From Actinoplanes couchii (lineage in GTDB: Bacteria; Actinomycetota; Actinomycetes; Mycobacteriales; Micromonosporaceae): a stretch of DNA of 64,000 nucleotides. Under the pieces are notes generated by a model. It worked only from the letters and a program-made list of their open reading frames with translations. It had not been told where the DNA came from and did no database searches. Positions 49,105-58,396 of the stretch are shown piece by piece; positions within the stretch are counted from its first letter, which is position 1; each line of letters starts with the position of its first letter. The translations under genes were made by a program, and so were the position numbers. Location of the stretch: the NCBI RefSeq assembly GCF_016862075.1, contig NZ_BOMG01000024.1, forward strand, positions 62,001 through 126,000, written 5' to 3'.

Positions 49105-52100
49105 TTATCGGAAATCGCGTGATGTTGACACGACCGGGGGAGAGACCGCGTCCAACCGGTCCGCGACCAGGTTGAGCACCCCCGCCACCTTCTCCAGACG
49201 GCCCCGGACCAGCAGCGCCGTGCTGGTCCGGGCCACCTTCCGGTACCGCTGCCACAGCCCCGGCGAACAGGTCACGTTGAGCATCCCGGTCTCGTCCTCC
49301 AGGTTCACGAACGTCACCCCGCCCGCGGTGGCCGGCCGCTGCCGGTGCGTGACGATCCCGCCGGCCCGGACCCGGGTGCCCGATTCCACCTCGGTGAGCC
49401 GCCCGATCGGCAGCGCCCCGGCCCGGTCCAGCTCGGCCCGCAGGAACCGGGCCGGATGCGTCTCCGGCGACAACCCGGTCGCCCACACGTCCGCGACCAG
49501 CACGTCCACGTCGCTCATGCCGGGCAGGGTGGGCGCCTCGGTACCGGTCACCGTCCCGGGCAGGCGGTCCGGCCGGTCCTGCGAGGCGGCCCCGGCGGCC
49601 CAGAGCGCCTCCCGGCGGGACAGCCCGAAACTCGCGAACGCGTCCGCGGTGGCCAGGGCCTCCAAGTGGCCGGTGGTGCATCCGGTCCGCCGTGCGAGAT
49701 CCGTCATCGACCGATAAGGACCATGCTCGCGGCGCTCTTTCTCGATCTTCTCGGCCAGTTCGGCGCCGATCGTCCGGATCCGGGACAGCCCCTGCCGCAC
49801 CGCCGGCCCGCCCAGCCCCCACTGCTGCGGCGACTCCCCCGGCTCGCTGCGGTGCCGGGTCTGTGGGGTCTTCTCCAGGGTCGCCGCCGCGTCGCTGAGG
49901 TTGATGTCCGGCCGGCGCACCTCGACCCCGTGCCGCCGCGCGTCGTCGACCAGGGTCTGCGGCGAGTAGAACCCCATCGGCTGGGCGTTCAGCAGCGCCG
50001 CGCAGAACGCTGCCGGGTGGTACCGCTTCAGCCAGGCGCTCGCGTAGACCAGGTAGGCGAAGCTCATCGAATGGCTCTCCGGGAAGCCGTAGCTGGCGAA
50101 CGCGGAGAGCTTGACGAAGAGATCATCGGCCAGTGTGCCGGTGATCCCGTTGGCGGCCATCCCCTCGTACAGTCTGCTTCTGATCCTCTCCATCTTCTCC
50201 ATCGACCGTTTCGAGCCCATCGCGCGGCGCAACTCGTCGGCCTCGGCCGGGTCGAACCCGGCCACGTCGATCGCCAGCTGCATCAGCTGCTCCTGGAAGA
50301 GCGGCACCCCCAGGGTCTTGGCCAGCGCGTTCGCCATCAGCGGATGCGGCACATCAGGTTTCTCCAGACCGTTCTTCCTTCTGATGTACGGGTGGACCGA
50401 GCCGCCCTGGATCGGCCCCGGCCGGATCAGCGCCACCTCGATCACCAGGTCGTAGAACTCCCGGGGCTTGAGCCGGGGCAGCGTGGCCATCTGGGCGCGG
50501 CTCTCCACCTGGAACACCCCGACCGAGTCGGCCCGGCAGAGCATCTCGTAGACCTCGGGGTCGTCCAGCGGCATCGTGCCGATGTCCAGCTCGTCCTCGA
50601 TCAGGTCGTACGCGTAGTGCAGCGCCGACAGCATCCCCAGCCCGAGCAGGTCGAACTTGACCAGGTCGACGGCCGCGCAGTCGTCCTTGTCCCACTGGAG
50701 CACGGTGCGCCCCGGCATCCGGCCCCACTCGACCGGGCAGACCTCGATGATCGGGCGGTCGCAGATCACCATGCCGCCGGAGTGGATGCCGAGGTGCCGG
50801 GGGAAGTCCTGGATCTCGTTCGCATACTTCACGACGTCGTCCGGAATGTCGTTGTCAGTAGTCGCCACGTCGCCCCAGCGGTCGATCTGTTTGCTCCACG
50901 CGTCCTGCTGGCCGGGGGAGAAACCGAACGCGCGCGCCATGTCCCGGACCGCCGACCGGGGCCGATAGGAGATCACGTTGGCGACCTGGGCGGTGTGCTC
51001 CCGCCCGTATTTCCGGTAGACGTGCTGAATGACCTCCTCCCGCCGATCCGACTCGATGTCGACGTCGATGTCCGGTGGACCGTCCCGCTCCGGAGTCAGG
51101 AACCTCTCGAACAGTAATCGGTGCTTCACCGCGTCGACGTTGGTTATCCACAGGGCGAAGCAGACCGCGGAATTGGCCGCCGAACCCCGCCCCTGGCAAT
51201 AGATCCGGTTGTCCCGGCAGAACTGCACGATGTCGTGCACGACCAGGAAATAGCCGGGAAAACCCAGCTCCTCGATCATGCGCAATTCGTATTCCAGCTG
51301 CTGGTAGGCCTTGGCGTTGTCCCCGTACCGCTGCCGGGCCCCTCGCATCGTCAATTCGCGCAGCCAGCTCATCTCGGTGTGCCCCGGCGGCACCGGATGA
51401 TCGGGCAGCCGCGGCGCCACCAGATCCAGGCTGAACGCCAGGTCGCGGCCGTACATCGCGGCGTTCGCCACCGCGCCCGGATAATCGGCGAACCGGCGGG
51501 CCATCTCCTCGCCGCTGCGCAGATGCGCGGTACCGGCCGCGGGCAGCCAACCGTCCATCTCGTCCAGACTCCGCCGCGCCCGCACCGCCGACAGGGCCGT
51601 CGCCAGCCGCCGCCGCGCCGGAGTCGCGTAGTGCACGTTGTTCGTCGCCACCACCTCCAGACCACGGCTGCGGGCCAGATCGAAAAGAGCGTCATTCCGG
51701 TCGCCGTCGTACGGATCCCCGTGATCGGTCAACTCGACGGCCACGTTCGGGGCGCCGAAGTTCGCCACCAGCCGATCCAGCTCGTACGCCGCCGCGGCCG
51801 GGCCCCTCGTCGCCAGCGCCAGCGGCACCGTGCCCTTGCGGCAACCGGTCAGCACCAGCACGTGGTCACGCAGCAGCTCCGCCGCCCGTTCCACACCCTC
51901 GTAGTCGGGCAGGCCCTTCTCGCCACCCCGCAACTGGGCCTCGGAGATCACCCGGGCCAGCCGGGCGTACCCCTCGTGGCCGTGCGCCAGCGCCAGCAGG
52001 TGCGGGCCCTCCGGATCCGGTTCGCCACTGCGCGGGCGGGTCAGGCCCAGCGACAACTCGGCGCCGAAGATCGTGGGCAGGCGCAGTTCACGAGCGGCCT

Positions 52101-52416
52101 GGGAGAACCGGACCACCCCGTACAGGCCGTCGTGGTCGGTGACCGCCAGCCCCGTCAGCCCGAGCCGGGCCGCCTCCTCGGCCAGCTCCTCCGGATGACT
52201 GGCGCCGTCCAGGAAACTGAAGTTGGTGTGGCAGTGCAGCTCCGCGTACTCGACCCGGCTCTCCCGCCGGACCAGGGCCGGAGCCTGGTACGGCTCCCGC
52301 TTGCGGGTCCAGGCCGGCGAATCGCCGCCGTCCCCTTCCATCGCCTGTCCATCGGTTTTTCCGGTGAGCGCCGCTTCCAGCTGCCGCCACGGGACATCCG
52401 GATTGTTGAATCCCAT
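49105..52416 (-). CDS. dnaE2: error-prone DNA polymerase DnaE2
   Basis: A 1103-residue C-family polymerase for mutagenic translesion synthesis with ImuA' and ImuB. PHP domain (ELHCHTNFSFLDGASHPEE, AVTDHDGLYGV), polymerase core with the catalytic aspartates in PPDIDVDIESDRREEVI, the fingers (YGFPESHSMSFAYLVYASAWLKRYHPAAF) and the C-terminal OB fold (GIVTHRQRPATAGGVTFVNLED). ATG at 52416; upstream GTG codons are possible. It is 12 bp downstream of imuB in an SOS operon. Confidence 0.96.
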   Translation of the reverse strand: MGFNNPDVPWRQLEAALTGKTDGQAMEGDGGDSPAWTRKREPYQAPALVRRESRVEYAELHCHTNFSFLDGASHPEELAEEAARLGLTGLAVTDHDGLYGVVRFSQAARELRLPTIFGAELSLGLTRPRSGEPDPEGPHLLALAHGHEGYARLARVISEAQLRGGEKGLPDYEGVERAAELLRDHVLVLTGCRKGTVPLALATRGPAAAAYELDRLVANFGAPNVAVELTDHGDPYDGDRNDALFDLARSRGLEVVATNNVHYATPARRRLATALSAVRARRSLDEMDGWLPAAGTAHLRSGEEMARRFADYPGAVANAAMYGRDLAFSLDLVAPRLPDHPVPPGHTEMSWLRELTMRGARQRYGDNAKAYQQLEYELRMIEELGFPGYFLVVHDIVQFCRDNRIYCQGRGSAANSAVCFALWITNVDAVKHRLLFERFLTPERDGPPDIDVDIESDRREEVIQHVYRKYGREHTAQVANVISYRPRSAVRDMARAFGFSPGQQDAWSKQIDRWGDVATTDNDIPDDVVKYANEIQDFPRHLGIHSGGMVICDRPIIEVCPVEWGRMPGRTVLQWDKDDCAAVDLVKFDLLGLGMLSALHYAYDLIEDELDIGTMPLDDPEVYEMLCRADSVGVFQVESRAQMATLPRLKPREFYDLVIEVALIRPGPIQGGSVHPYIRRKNGLEKPDVPHPLMANALAKTLGVPLFQEQLMQLAIDVAGFDPAEADELRRAMGSKRSMEKMERIRSRLYEGMAANGITGTLADDLFVKLSAFASYGFPESHSMSFAYLVYASAWLKRYHPAAFCAALLNAQPMGFYSPQTLVDDARRHGVEVRRPDINLSDAAATLEKTPQTRHRSEPGESPQQWGLGGPAVRQGLSRIRTIGAELAEKIEKERREHGPYRSMTDLARRTGCTTGHLEALATADAFASFGLSRREALWAAGAASQDRPDRLPGTVTGTEAPTLPGMSDVDVLVADVWATGLSPETHPARFLRAELDRAGALPIGRLTEVESGTRVRAGGIVTHRQRPATAGGVTFVNLEDETGMLNVTCSPGLWQRYRKVARTSTALLVRGRLEKVAGVLNLVADRLDAVSPPVVSTSRDFR

Positions 52417-52428
52417 CACCACACCCGC

Positions 52429-54138
52429 TCAGTCATAGAGGGCCTCGACCATCCACCGGCCGGCGGACAGCGACAGCAGCAGCGCCCGGCCGTCCTCCAG
52501 CACCATCTGGAACCGGACCCGCCGCCGCGCCTCGGCTGCCGCCCACCAGCGCTCGTCCACCGGCCACGGGCCCGCCCACCCGGTGATCGCCACCGGCGCC
52601 TGCCTGGCGATCCGCAGCACGTCCGGAGTTCCGGACAATTCCAGGCGGGCGGTGACCGTCACCAGCTGTCCGTTCTCGTCATGCACCGCCGCCGGCAACG
52701 GATGCGGCAACACGATCGCGGGCAGGGGTTTCGGGAGCCGCCCCGGCCAAGGCGGCGGCTCGGCGGGTTTCGCCGCCCGTTTCCTCCGGCGGCTCACCTC
52801 GATCATGGTGAAGCCGTCCCTCGAACCGTCCGTCCACTCCAGACGCAACGGCGGGCGCTCCGTCTTGTCGAGCAACGGGACCGTCTCCAGCCCCGGAATC
52901 GGGTCCTTGTGCCCGGTCGCCGGGCGCTCCGGCACCCGCTCGTCACCCCACGGCACCAGCCGCACCTGGTCGTCGCCCGAACGGCCGCCGCCGATCACCG
53001 CGGTCAGCACCGAATCCGGCCCGAGCAGGCCCTGCACCCGGCTGAACGCCCGATGCGCCCGTTCCCGCTCGTCACCGGTCTCGCCCCACAGCCCCGGCTG
53101 CAGCCCGACATGGGCCAGCACCCCGTCCGGGACCAGGCGCAACCGGACCAGTCCGGCGGTCGGTTGCGCCGCCTTCCCGAGCCGTGCCCCGGTCAGCCAG
53201 CCGTCCAACTGCCACCGGACCCGCTCGGCGATCGCCGCCGACGTCAGCAGCCCGTCGTGCCGCCACACCCGGAACAACTCCTGCCCGTCCGCCGTCACGG
53301 CTTCGATCCCGAGACGGGTGCAGGCCAGGCCGTACGCCGCAAGCCGCTCGTGCAACCGCTCGGCCAGCACCTTTCCCGCGAACGCCGCCACGTCGACCCG
53401 GTCCAGGGTCTCGTCGTAGGTCTCCTCCACCGCCAGATCCGGAGGCGGCCGGCGCACCGCCAGCGGCCGATGGTCGGCCCCCGACGCGAGCCGGTGCGCC
53501 AGCGCCCCCTCGAACCCGAACCGGGTCAGCACATCCCCCGGCGGCAGAGCCGCGAAATCCCCGAGGGTCTTGATCCCGAGACGCTTCAGGAGGTCGGTGA
53601 GTTGCGGTTCCTCGAGGCTTTCGACGGGTACGCCAGACAGGAAGTCCCGGCTGGCGCCCGCCTCCACGACACGCCCCGTCCGGGCGGCGATCCCGGCGGC
53701 GAACACCCCGTCCGCGATCCCGATCTGGCACTCCACCGAGGTGGCCAGCGCGACCTGCTCGACGATCCGCTCGGCGGCCGCCTCTTCCCCACCGAAGTAC
53801 CGGCCCGGCCCACGGGCGGCGACCGCACACACTCCCGGCCGTAGCACCTCCACCCCCGCGGCGACCTCCTCGACGGCAGCCACCACCGGTTCGAAGGCCC
53901 GGGCATCCCGCCCCGGATCATGCTCGACGACCACGAGCTGCGGACACCGCCCCTGAGCCTCCCGCCGCCGAAGCCCCCGCCGCACCCCTTCCCGCCGGGC
54001 CCCTTCCGAACAGGCCAGAACCCGATTCCCGAACATGACGGCCAGAGCCCCCGACTCCACCACCCCACCGGCAACCGAAGCAGCCACCACAGGCCAATCA
54101 GGACACCAGACCAGCAGAGTACGAACCCCCGCCTCCAC
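52429..54138 (-). CDS. imuB: ImuB, catalytically dead Y-family polymerase
   Basis: A 569-residue Y-family-like protein. It begins VRTLLVWCPDWPV, lacking the DxD metal ligands of active Y polymerases; the SxDE motif is also absent. The HhH region (LTDLLKRLGIKTLGDFAALPPGDVLTRFG) and the little-finger-like domain are present. ImuB bridges DnaE2, ImuA' and the sliding clamp. It starts with GTG, sharing one base with the imuA' stop. Confidence 0.93.
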   Translation of the reverse strand: MEAGVRTLLVWCPDWPVVAASVAGGVVESGALAVMFGNRVLACSEGARREGVRRGLRRREAQGRCPQLVVVEHDPGRDARAFEPVVAAVEEVAAGVEVLRPGVCAVAARGPGRYFGGEEAAAERIVEQVALATSVECQIGIADGVFAAGIAARTGRVVEAGASRDFLSGVPVESLEEPQLTDLLKRLGIKTLGDFAALPPGDVLTRFGFEGALAHRLASGADHRPLAVRRPPPDLAVEETYDETLDRVDVAAFAGKVLAERLHERLAAYGLACTRLGIEAVTADGQELFRVWRHDGLLTSAAIAERVRWQLDGWLTGARLGKAAQPTAGLVRLRLVPDGVLAHVGLQPGLWGETGDERERAHRAFSRVQGLLGPDSVLTAVIGGGRSGDDQVRLVPWGDERVPERPATGHKDPIPGLETVPLLDKTERPPLRLEWTDGSRDGFTMIEVSRRRKRAAKPAEPPPWPGRLPKPLPAIVLPHPLPAAVHDENGQLVTVTARLELSGTPDVLRIARQAPVAITGWAGPWPVDERWWAAAEARRRVRFQMVLEDGRALLLSLSAGRWMVEALYD

Positions 54139-55460
54139 TATCCCACCTCCGTCACGGTTCTATCCCTGCCTCTGGTTCCGTCCCCGGCTCTGGCCTTTTC
54201 TCCGGCCCCACCAGCCACAACCCGCGCCCCGATCTCGGCTCCCACCTGACCTGAGGGGACGACGGCGAGCCCGGCCGCCGGGGTTTCCGCCGCGACCGGC
54301 CGCTCCTCGGCGGCAGGTGATCGGCGCCGGGGCGCGGGATCCTCGGGCCGCGGCGGCACCGGTTCCTGCCGAATCGCGACTCCCGGCATCCACGTGGTGA
54401 TCTCCCGAGGCCGGGCGGCCGCACCCCGCCCACGAGCCAGAACGGTGACCTCCCGCCGCCGCAACCGACCCCGCCCGGCCCCGAGCCCCTCCCAACGTCC
54501 ACCATCGACAGCAAGGGTGACGTCAGCCCCGGCCCAGTCCCCGAACGGCACCAGCACACTCCCCCGCTGCCGGGCCCGAGCAGCGAGCCGACTGACGATC
54601 CCCGTCGGAACCGGCCCGGGAACAGCCACCACCACCAGATCAACCCCATCGATGAGAGAGGCGACAACGGTGGCCCAGTCCGGCCCCGGTTCCGGTACCA
54701 GAGCGAGCCGTTCGAGCACGACCCCGCTCTCCGCAGCAGCCAGCACCCCCAACTGCGGAACCCCCACCACCGCACACCAGGCCCCACCACGAGAAGCCGC
54801 AGCAATGAGCCCCAACATCAGCGAGGTCCCCCCACCAGCAGAAAGCCCCCGCCCAGCGGCTTTCCCCCCAGCCCCATCCCACCCGGATGCCCGCCTCTCG
54901 GTCAGGCTTCCCCGCCCAGCGGCCAGCCCTCCACCAAGAACCTCCCACCCAGCCGGAGCCTTACGCCCACCCGAAACACCCCGCCCACCCGAAGCCCGAT
55001 CACCCGAGATCCGATCACCCGAGATCCGATCGCCCGAGATCCGATCGCCCGGCTCCGTCCGCCCAGCCGCCGAGAATCGGCCACCCGAGACATCTCGCCC
55101 AGGAGGGGCCTGGCGGGCAGGAAAAACCTCGCGCCCAGGCGAAGCACCCTGTCCCGGCGAAACGCCCCGCCCCGGCGAGGTTCCCGGCGAAATGCCCTGC
55201 CCCGGCGAGGTTCGATCGGCCGAAGGCATCCGCTGGGAGGAGGTTCCCTGACCGGCCGGGACGACGCCGGTCAAGAGATCACGTCCGGGGGCAACGGAAA
55301 CGGTGCTGCCCCGGCGTAGTCCACGCCACGGCAGCAGTCCGGCCAGTTCATCCGCGACCGGCAGCATCCGGTCCAGGTCCGGCTCGCCACCTCCGGTGGC
55401 CGTCCAGACTTTCCCCGCAAGCGCGGCCGTCCCACTGATCATGCGCCCCGCCACCGTCAC
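54138..55460 (-). CDS. imuA': ImuA'-like mutasome protein with repetitive linker
   Basis: About 440 residues. The C-terminal two thirds resemble ImuA' (ISGTAALAGKVW, LLPWRGLRRGSTVSV, GGGTSLMLGLIAAASRGGAWCAVVG, LVVVAVPGPVPTGIVSRLAARARQRGSVLVPFG). The P-loop position reads GGGTSL without Lys, so ATP binding is doubtful. Between residues 50 and 215 lies a Gly/Arg/Ser/Pro insertion with repeated GDRIS pentapeptides (15-bp repeat near 55000-55050). GTG start at 55460 is uncertain; the ATG at 55442 is an alternative. Confidence 0.82.
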   Translation of the reverse strand: MTVAGRMISGTAALAGKVWTATGGGEPDLDRMLPVADELAGLLPWRGLRRGSTVSVAPGRDLLTGVVPAGQGTSSQRMPSADRTSPGQGISPGTSPGRGVSPGQGASPGREVFPARQAPPGRDVSGGRFSAAGRTEPGDRISGDRISGDRISGDRASGGRGVSGGRKAPAGWEVLGGGLAAGRGSLTERRASGWDGAGGKAAGRGLSAGGGTSLMLGLIAAASRGGAWCAVVGVPQLGVLAAAESGVVLERLALVPEPGPDWATVVASLIDGVDLVVVAVPGPVPTGIVSRLAARARQRGSVLVPFGDWAGADVTLAVDGGRWEGLGAGRGRLRRREVTVLARGRGAAARPREITTWMPGVAIRQEPVPPRPEDPAPRRRSPAAEERPVAAETPAAGLAVVPSGQVGAEIGARVVAGGAGEKARAGDGTRGRDRTVTEVG

Positions 55461-56054
55461 GCCCCGCTCTGTTGCTTCCCCGTGAAGCGCCCCCGCACAA
55501 AACCACCAGGTAAGCCCAGGCTCAGGCCCATCCGCTCGACCTCGAGCCCATCCCCTCGACCTCGAGCCCATCCGCTCGACCCGATCCGGCCCGACGCAGA
55601 CCCGAGGCAGCCCGAACACTGACCGACCAGGGCGGCACCGTCATCCAGCTGGCCGGACCGTTCCCCTCTGCCCCAGGACCGCAGCCACCGGCACCATCTG
55701 GCCACGAAAAGCCGGTCCGCCAAGACCCGTCTCCGCAGGAACCGCCACCGAGGAACCGGCTTTCCAGAAGAGCAGCGTCAAAGAACCAGCGCTTCACCAA
55801 GCAGGACGGGGATCGGAACCGCCCGATCGGAACCACCGAACCCGCCGGCACCACCGGAACCCCCGAAGCCGGGACCAGAAGGACCGCCAGGGCCGATGGA
55901 GCCGGGACCAGAAGGACCGCCGAAACCGTTGGAGCCGGGGCTAGGACCGCCGGGGCTAGGACCGCCGGGGCTAGGACCGCCGGGGCCTGGACGGGCGAAG
56001 GCTATGAGCGGGGCACGTGAAACGGAGCGGCGCATCGAGGGAACGAATCGGGGC
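55461..56054. other. repeat-rich gap between the HEPN gene and imuA'
   Basis: Contains three 15-bp units CCGGGGCTAGGACCG (55935, 55950, 55965), earlier diverged GGGACCAGAAGGACCG copies, and CTCGACCTCGAGCCCATC repeats (55530-55580). An 85-codon minus-strand frame (55778-56035) reads Gly/Pro-rich pentapeptides (GGPSP) and could be a small protein, but I think it is a by-product of the repeats. Confidence 0.6.
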
Positions 56055-56933
56055 TCAAGCGGCCAGTCGTGGCTGGTAGGACAAGCCCAAGGAGGACTCG
56101 GCGACCGCTACGAACTGTTCGGCCGCGCGCAGCAGGTCGTCTGCCTCGCGAGGGCTCACCACGTGGGGGATTCCGGCTTCGGCGGCGGCTCGTTTGCCCG
56201 CGCCCAGTGCGAAATAGCCGGCCCATTCGCTGAACTCGGGCGCGACCATGACCAACAGTGACCACACACTTGTCACCTTGGTCCGCCGGTCGCGAGGAGC
56301 CGGGCGTGCACGGGCGGCAAGCAGGGCAGCCGCCGCACGCAGCGCAGCCATGTGCGCCGCCGCATAACGGAGACCGTCGGGAGTGGTGTGTGCCGCCTCG
56401 TCCAACCCCTCCCGCGCCATGACCAGCAACTGTGCGGGGGTGCGATGAGGCAGCATGTGCGCCGGAACCGTAGGCGCCTCCGCCCGACCAGCAACCCCAG
56501 CCGGCACCGGACCGGCCTGCGGAGCAGAAAAAGCGCCGGCCGGCACCGGGCCGGGCTGAGGCTCACCGGCCTGCGCCGAAAGAGGCCGCGGGGTATCCGG
56601 CCGCGGATCACCGGCCTGCACCGAAACGGGATACCGGGCACCGTTCCGCGAGATGGTGGGCCGCACCGGAACGGGCTGTCCGGTGCGGGACTCGGCAGGC
56701 TGCGGGACGGGGACCTCAACGGAATCGGGCGGCGTCGCACCTGGTCGAACGGCGGGAGTTACGCCTAGTGGTGCGGCGGGCGGTGCGCCAGGGCTCAAGG
56801 CGGGAGTTACACCACGTCGTGGAGTGGGAGCGGTGGGGTGGGGCGGGGCGGCGAGGTGGGGCGGGGCGGCCGCTGGAGTCGGTGGGGGCGGGCTGGGCCG
56901 TGCTGTCAGGCCCGAAGCCGGGTTGCTCGCCAT
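56055..56933 (-). CDS. SAV_6107-type HEPN domain protein, SOS operon head
   Basis: A 292-residue protein. Residues 1-150 are Pro/Ala-rich and disordered. The C-terminal 130 residues form a helical HEPN-type domain resembling the actinobacterial SAV_6107 family, with an R-x4-H motif (RYAAAH) inside the helix LRYAAAHMAALRAAAALLAARA. HEPN domains with such motifs are often metal-independent RNases. ATG at 56933 has GAGGAG eight bases upstream; the frame is open to 57437 but that part is repeat-derived. It heads the imuA'-imuB-dnaE2 genes downstream of a LexA box. Confidence 0.8.
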   Translation of the reverse strand: MASNPASGLTARPSPPPPTPAAAPPHLAAPPHPTAPTPRRGVTPALSPGAPPAAPLGVTPAVRPGATPPDSVEVPVPQPAESRTGQPVPVRPTISRNGARYPVSVQAGDPRPDTPRPLSAQAGEPQPGPVPAGAFSAPQAGPVPAGVAGRAEAPTVPAHMLPHRTPAQLLVMAREGLDEAAHTTPDGLRYAAAHMAALRAAAALLAARARPAPRDRRTKVTSVWSLLVMVAPEFSEWAGYFALGAGKRAAAEAGIPHVVSPREADDLLRAAEQFVAVAESSLGLSYQPRLAA

Positions 56934-57463
56934 CGTCGTTTCTCCTCGCCTGTTCCGCATCCGACTTGGTGGGTCGAACCGATTCGCTGCGGAGGAAGAC
57001 GCAGCCTGCCTGTCCGGCATGAGCCGAAACGGGTCCGGCACAAACCGGAACCAGAGCCAGCACAAACCGAACCCGGGACCGGCCCAAGCCGGAACCAGGG
57101 CCGGCGTCAGCCGAAACCCGGGCCGCCCTAAGGCCGAAACCCGGGCCGGCCCGAGCCGGAACCAAGGACCGGCGTGAACCAGAACCGGGGCTCCGGCGGG
57201 CGGCCGTAACCCCGGCAAAGGCGACCGTGACCGGCCGCCCGAGCGGTTCGCCGGCCGGGCGTGAAGCTTCCCCACACCACACCCGGCCGGCACCGCCGGC
57301 GGGTCCGTCGCCCGCCACCGGGGGTCGGGGGCAGCGAGCGACGGCCTGCCTTCACCGCGGCCCGGACCCGCGAATGCCCGGACCACCGGTGCAGCGCCCG
57401 CGAAGCGCCACACCCCGGGAGGCGAGCCGCGAAACACGCTCCCGGAGCAGAACGAACACTCTT
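56934..57463. repeat. long leader with degenerate repeats before the HEPN gene
   Basis: About 530 bp separate the LexA box from the HEPN start codon. From 57010 to 57190 a degenerate unit of about 27 bp (GGCCGG..AGCCGRAACC) is repeated six or seven times. No independent gene is convincing. Confidence 0.6.
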
Positions 57464-57479
57464 TCGAACATCCGTTCTA
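57464..57479. promoter_or_regulatory. LexA (SOS) box for the HEPN-mutasome operon
   Basis: TCGAACATCCGTTCTA matches the actinobacterial SOS consensus TCGAAC-N4-GTTCGA at all but one defined position. It lies upstream of the HEPN, imuA', imuB and dnaE2 genes, which in actinobacteria are DNA-damage inducible. Confidence 0.75.
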
Positions 57480-57547
57480 ACTCCCCAGAGACTAACACCC
57501 CCCTAGGACCCGAACGCAAGCTTCCACACGCCACTTCGCCAGCTTTT

Positions 57548-57563
57548 TCGAACAGATGATCGA
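57548..57563. promoter_or_regulatory. second LexA-like box facing the SDR-carotenoid operon
   Basis: TCGAACAGATGATCGA differs from the SOS consensus at one defined position. It lies 46 bp before the SDR start codon and 33 bp before its likely -10 (TACTCT, 57596-57601), where a repressor would block RNA polymerase. It may also contribute to control of the divergent mutasome operon. Confidence 0.5.
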
Positions 57564-57595
57564 CGACCCGCCGCGGGGCCTGGAGGAGAGGACCG

Positions 57596-57601
57596 TACTC
57601 T
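57596..57601 (+). promoter_or_regulatory. possible -10 element of the SDR-carotenoid operon
   Basis: TACTCT lies 7 nt before the ATG at 57609. No ribosome site separates them, so the mRNA may be leaderless. Confidence 0.4.
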
Positions 57602-57608
57602 TCGGTGA

Positions 57609-58394
57609 ATGGCGACGATCGTGGTGACGGGTGGCAGTTCCGGGGTGGGCCGGGCGGCGGCGAAGCAGTTCACGGCCCGCGGCGACGAGGTGATCCTGGT
57701 GGGCCGTGATCCGGAGCGTCTGAAGGCGGCAGTGGCCGAGACCGGGGCGCAGTCCCATTTCCGCGCGGACTTCGAGAATCTGTCCGAGGTCCGGGCCCTG
57801 GCCGAGTTCCTGGCGGAGCGCCGGATCGACGTGCTGGCGAACAACGCCGGCGGCATGGTCGAGGGCTACCGCCGGACGCCCGACGGCTTCGAGGCGACGA
57901 TCCAGGGCAACCACCTGGCCCCGTTCCTGTTGACGAACCTGCTGCGGGAGCAGTTGAGGGACGCCCGGGTGGTGAACACCGCGTCCCAGGCGCACCGGCG
58001 CGGCACCCCGGATCCGGCGGATCTGACCGGCGATCCGGGACGCTACAACTCCTGGAGCGCGTACAGCGCGGCGAAGGCGGCCAACGTCCTGTTCGCCGCC
58101 GAGGCGGCCCGCCGCTGGCCGGACATCACGAGCGTGTCGTTCCACCCGGGTGTGGTGCGCACCAACTTCGGCGCCGGCGCGGTGACCCGGTTCTTCTGGC
58201 GGCACGCCCCGTTCCTGGTGACTCCGGAGAAGGCCGGTGAGCTGCTGGTGTGGCTGGCGACCGCCCCGGAGACGGATCTGGTGAACGGTGGGTACTACGT
58301 GGGCCGCAAGCAGACGACCCCGGCGGCCCCCACCAGGAGCACCGACCTGGCGGAGCGGCTGTGGGAGGCCAGCACCGCGGCGGTGAAGGAGTGA
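57609..58394 (+). CDS. short-chain dehydrogenase/reductase
   Basis: A 261-residue SDR enzyme. NAD(P) motif VTGGSSGVGRA at the N-terminus, NNAGG near residue 79, catalytic Ser in VVNTASQ and Tyr-x3-Lys in YSAAK. It resembles the retinol dehydrogenase/WW-oxidoreductase-like group (FHPGVVRTNF). First gene of a seven-gene operon; its stop is 2 bp from the next start. Confidence 0.9.
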   Translation: MATIVVTGGSSGVGRAAAKQFTARGDEVILVGRDPERLKAAVAETGAQSHFRADFENLSEVRALAEFLAERRIDVLANNAGGMVEGYRRTPDGFEATIQGNHLAPFLLTNLLREQLRDARVVNTASQAHRRGTPDPADLTGDPGRYNSWSAYSAAKAANVLFAAEAARRWPDITSVSFHPGVVRTNFGAGAVTRFFWRHAPFLVTPEKAGELLVWLATAPETDLVNGGYYVGRKQTTPAAPTRSTDLAERLWEASTAAVKE

Positions 58395-58396
58395 GG

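Noticed and set aside
55778..56035. 85-codon Gly/Pro-rich frame before imuA'
   Set aside because: Composition comes from a 15-bp tandem repeat; no ribosome site. Kept only as a note, not as a gene.
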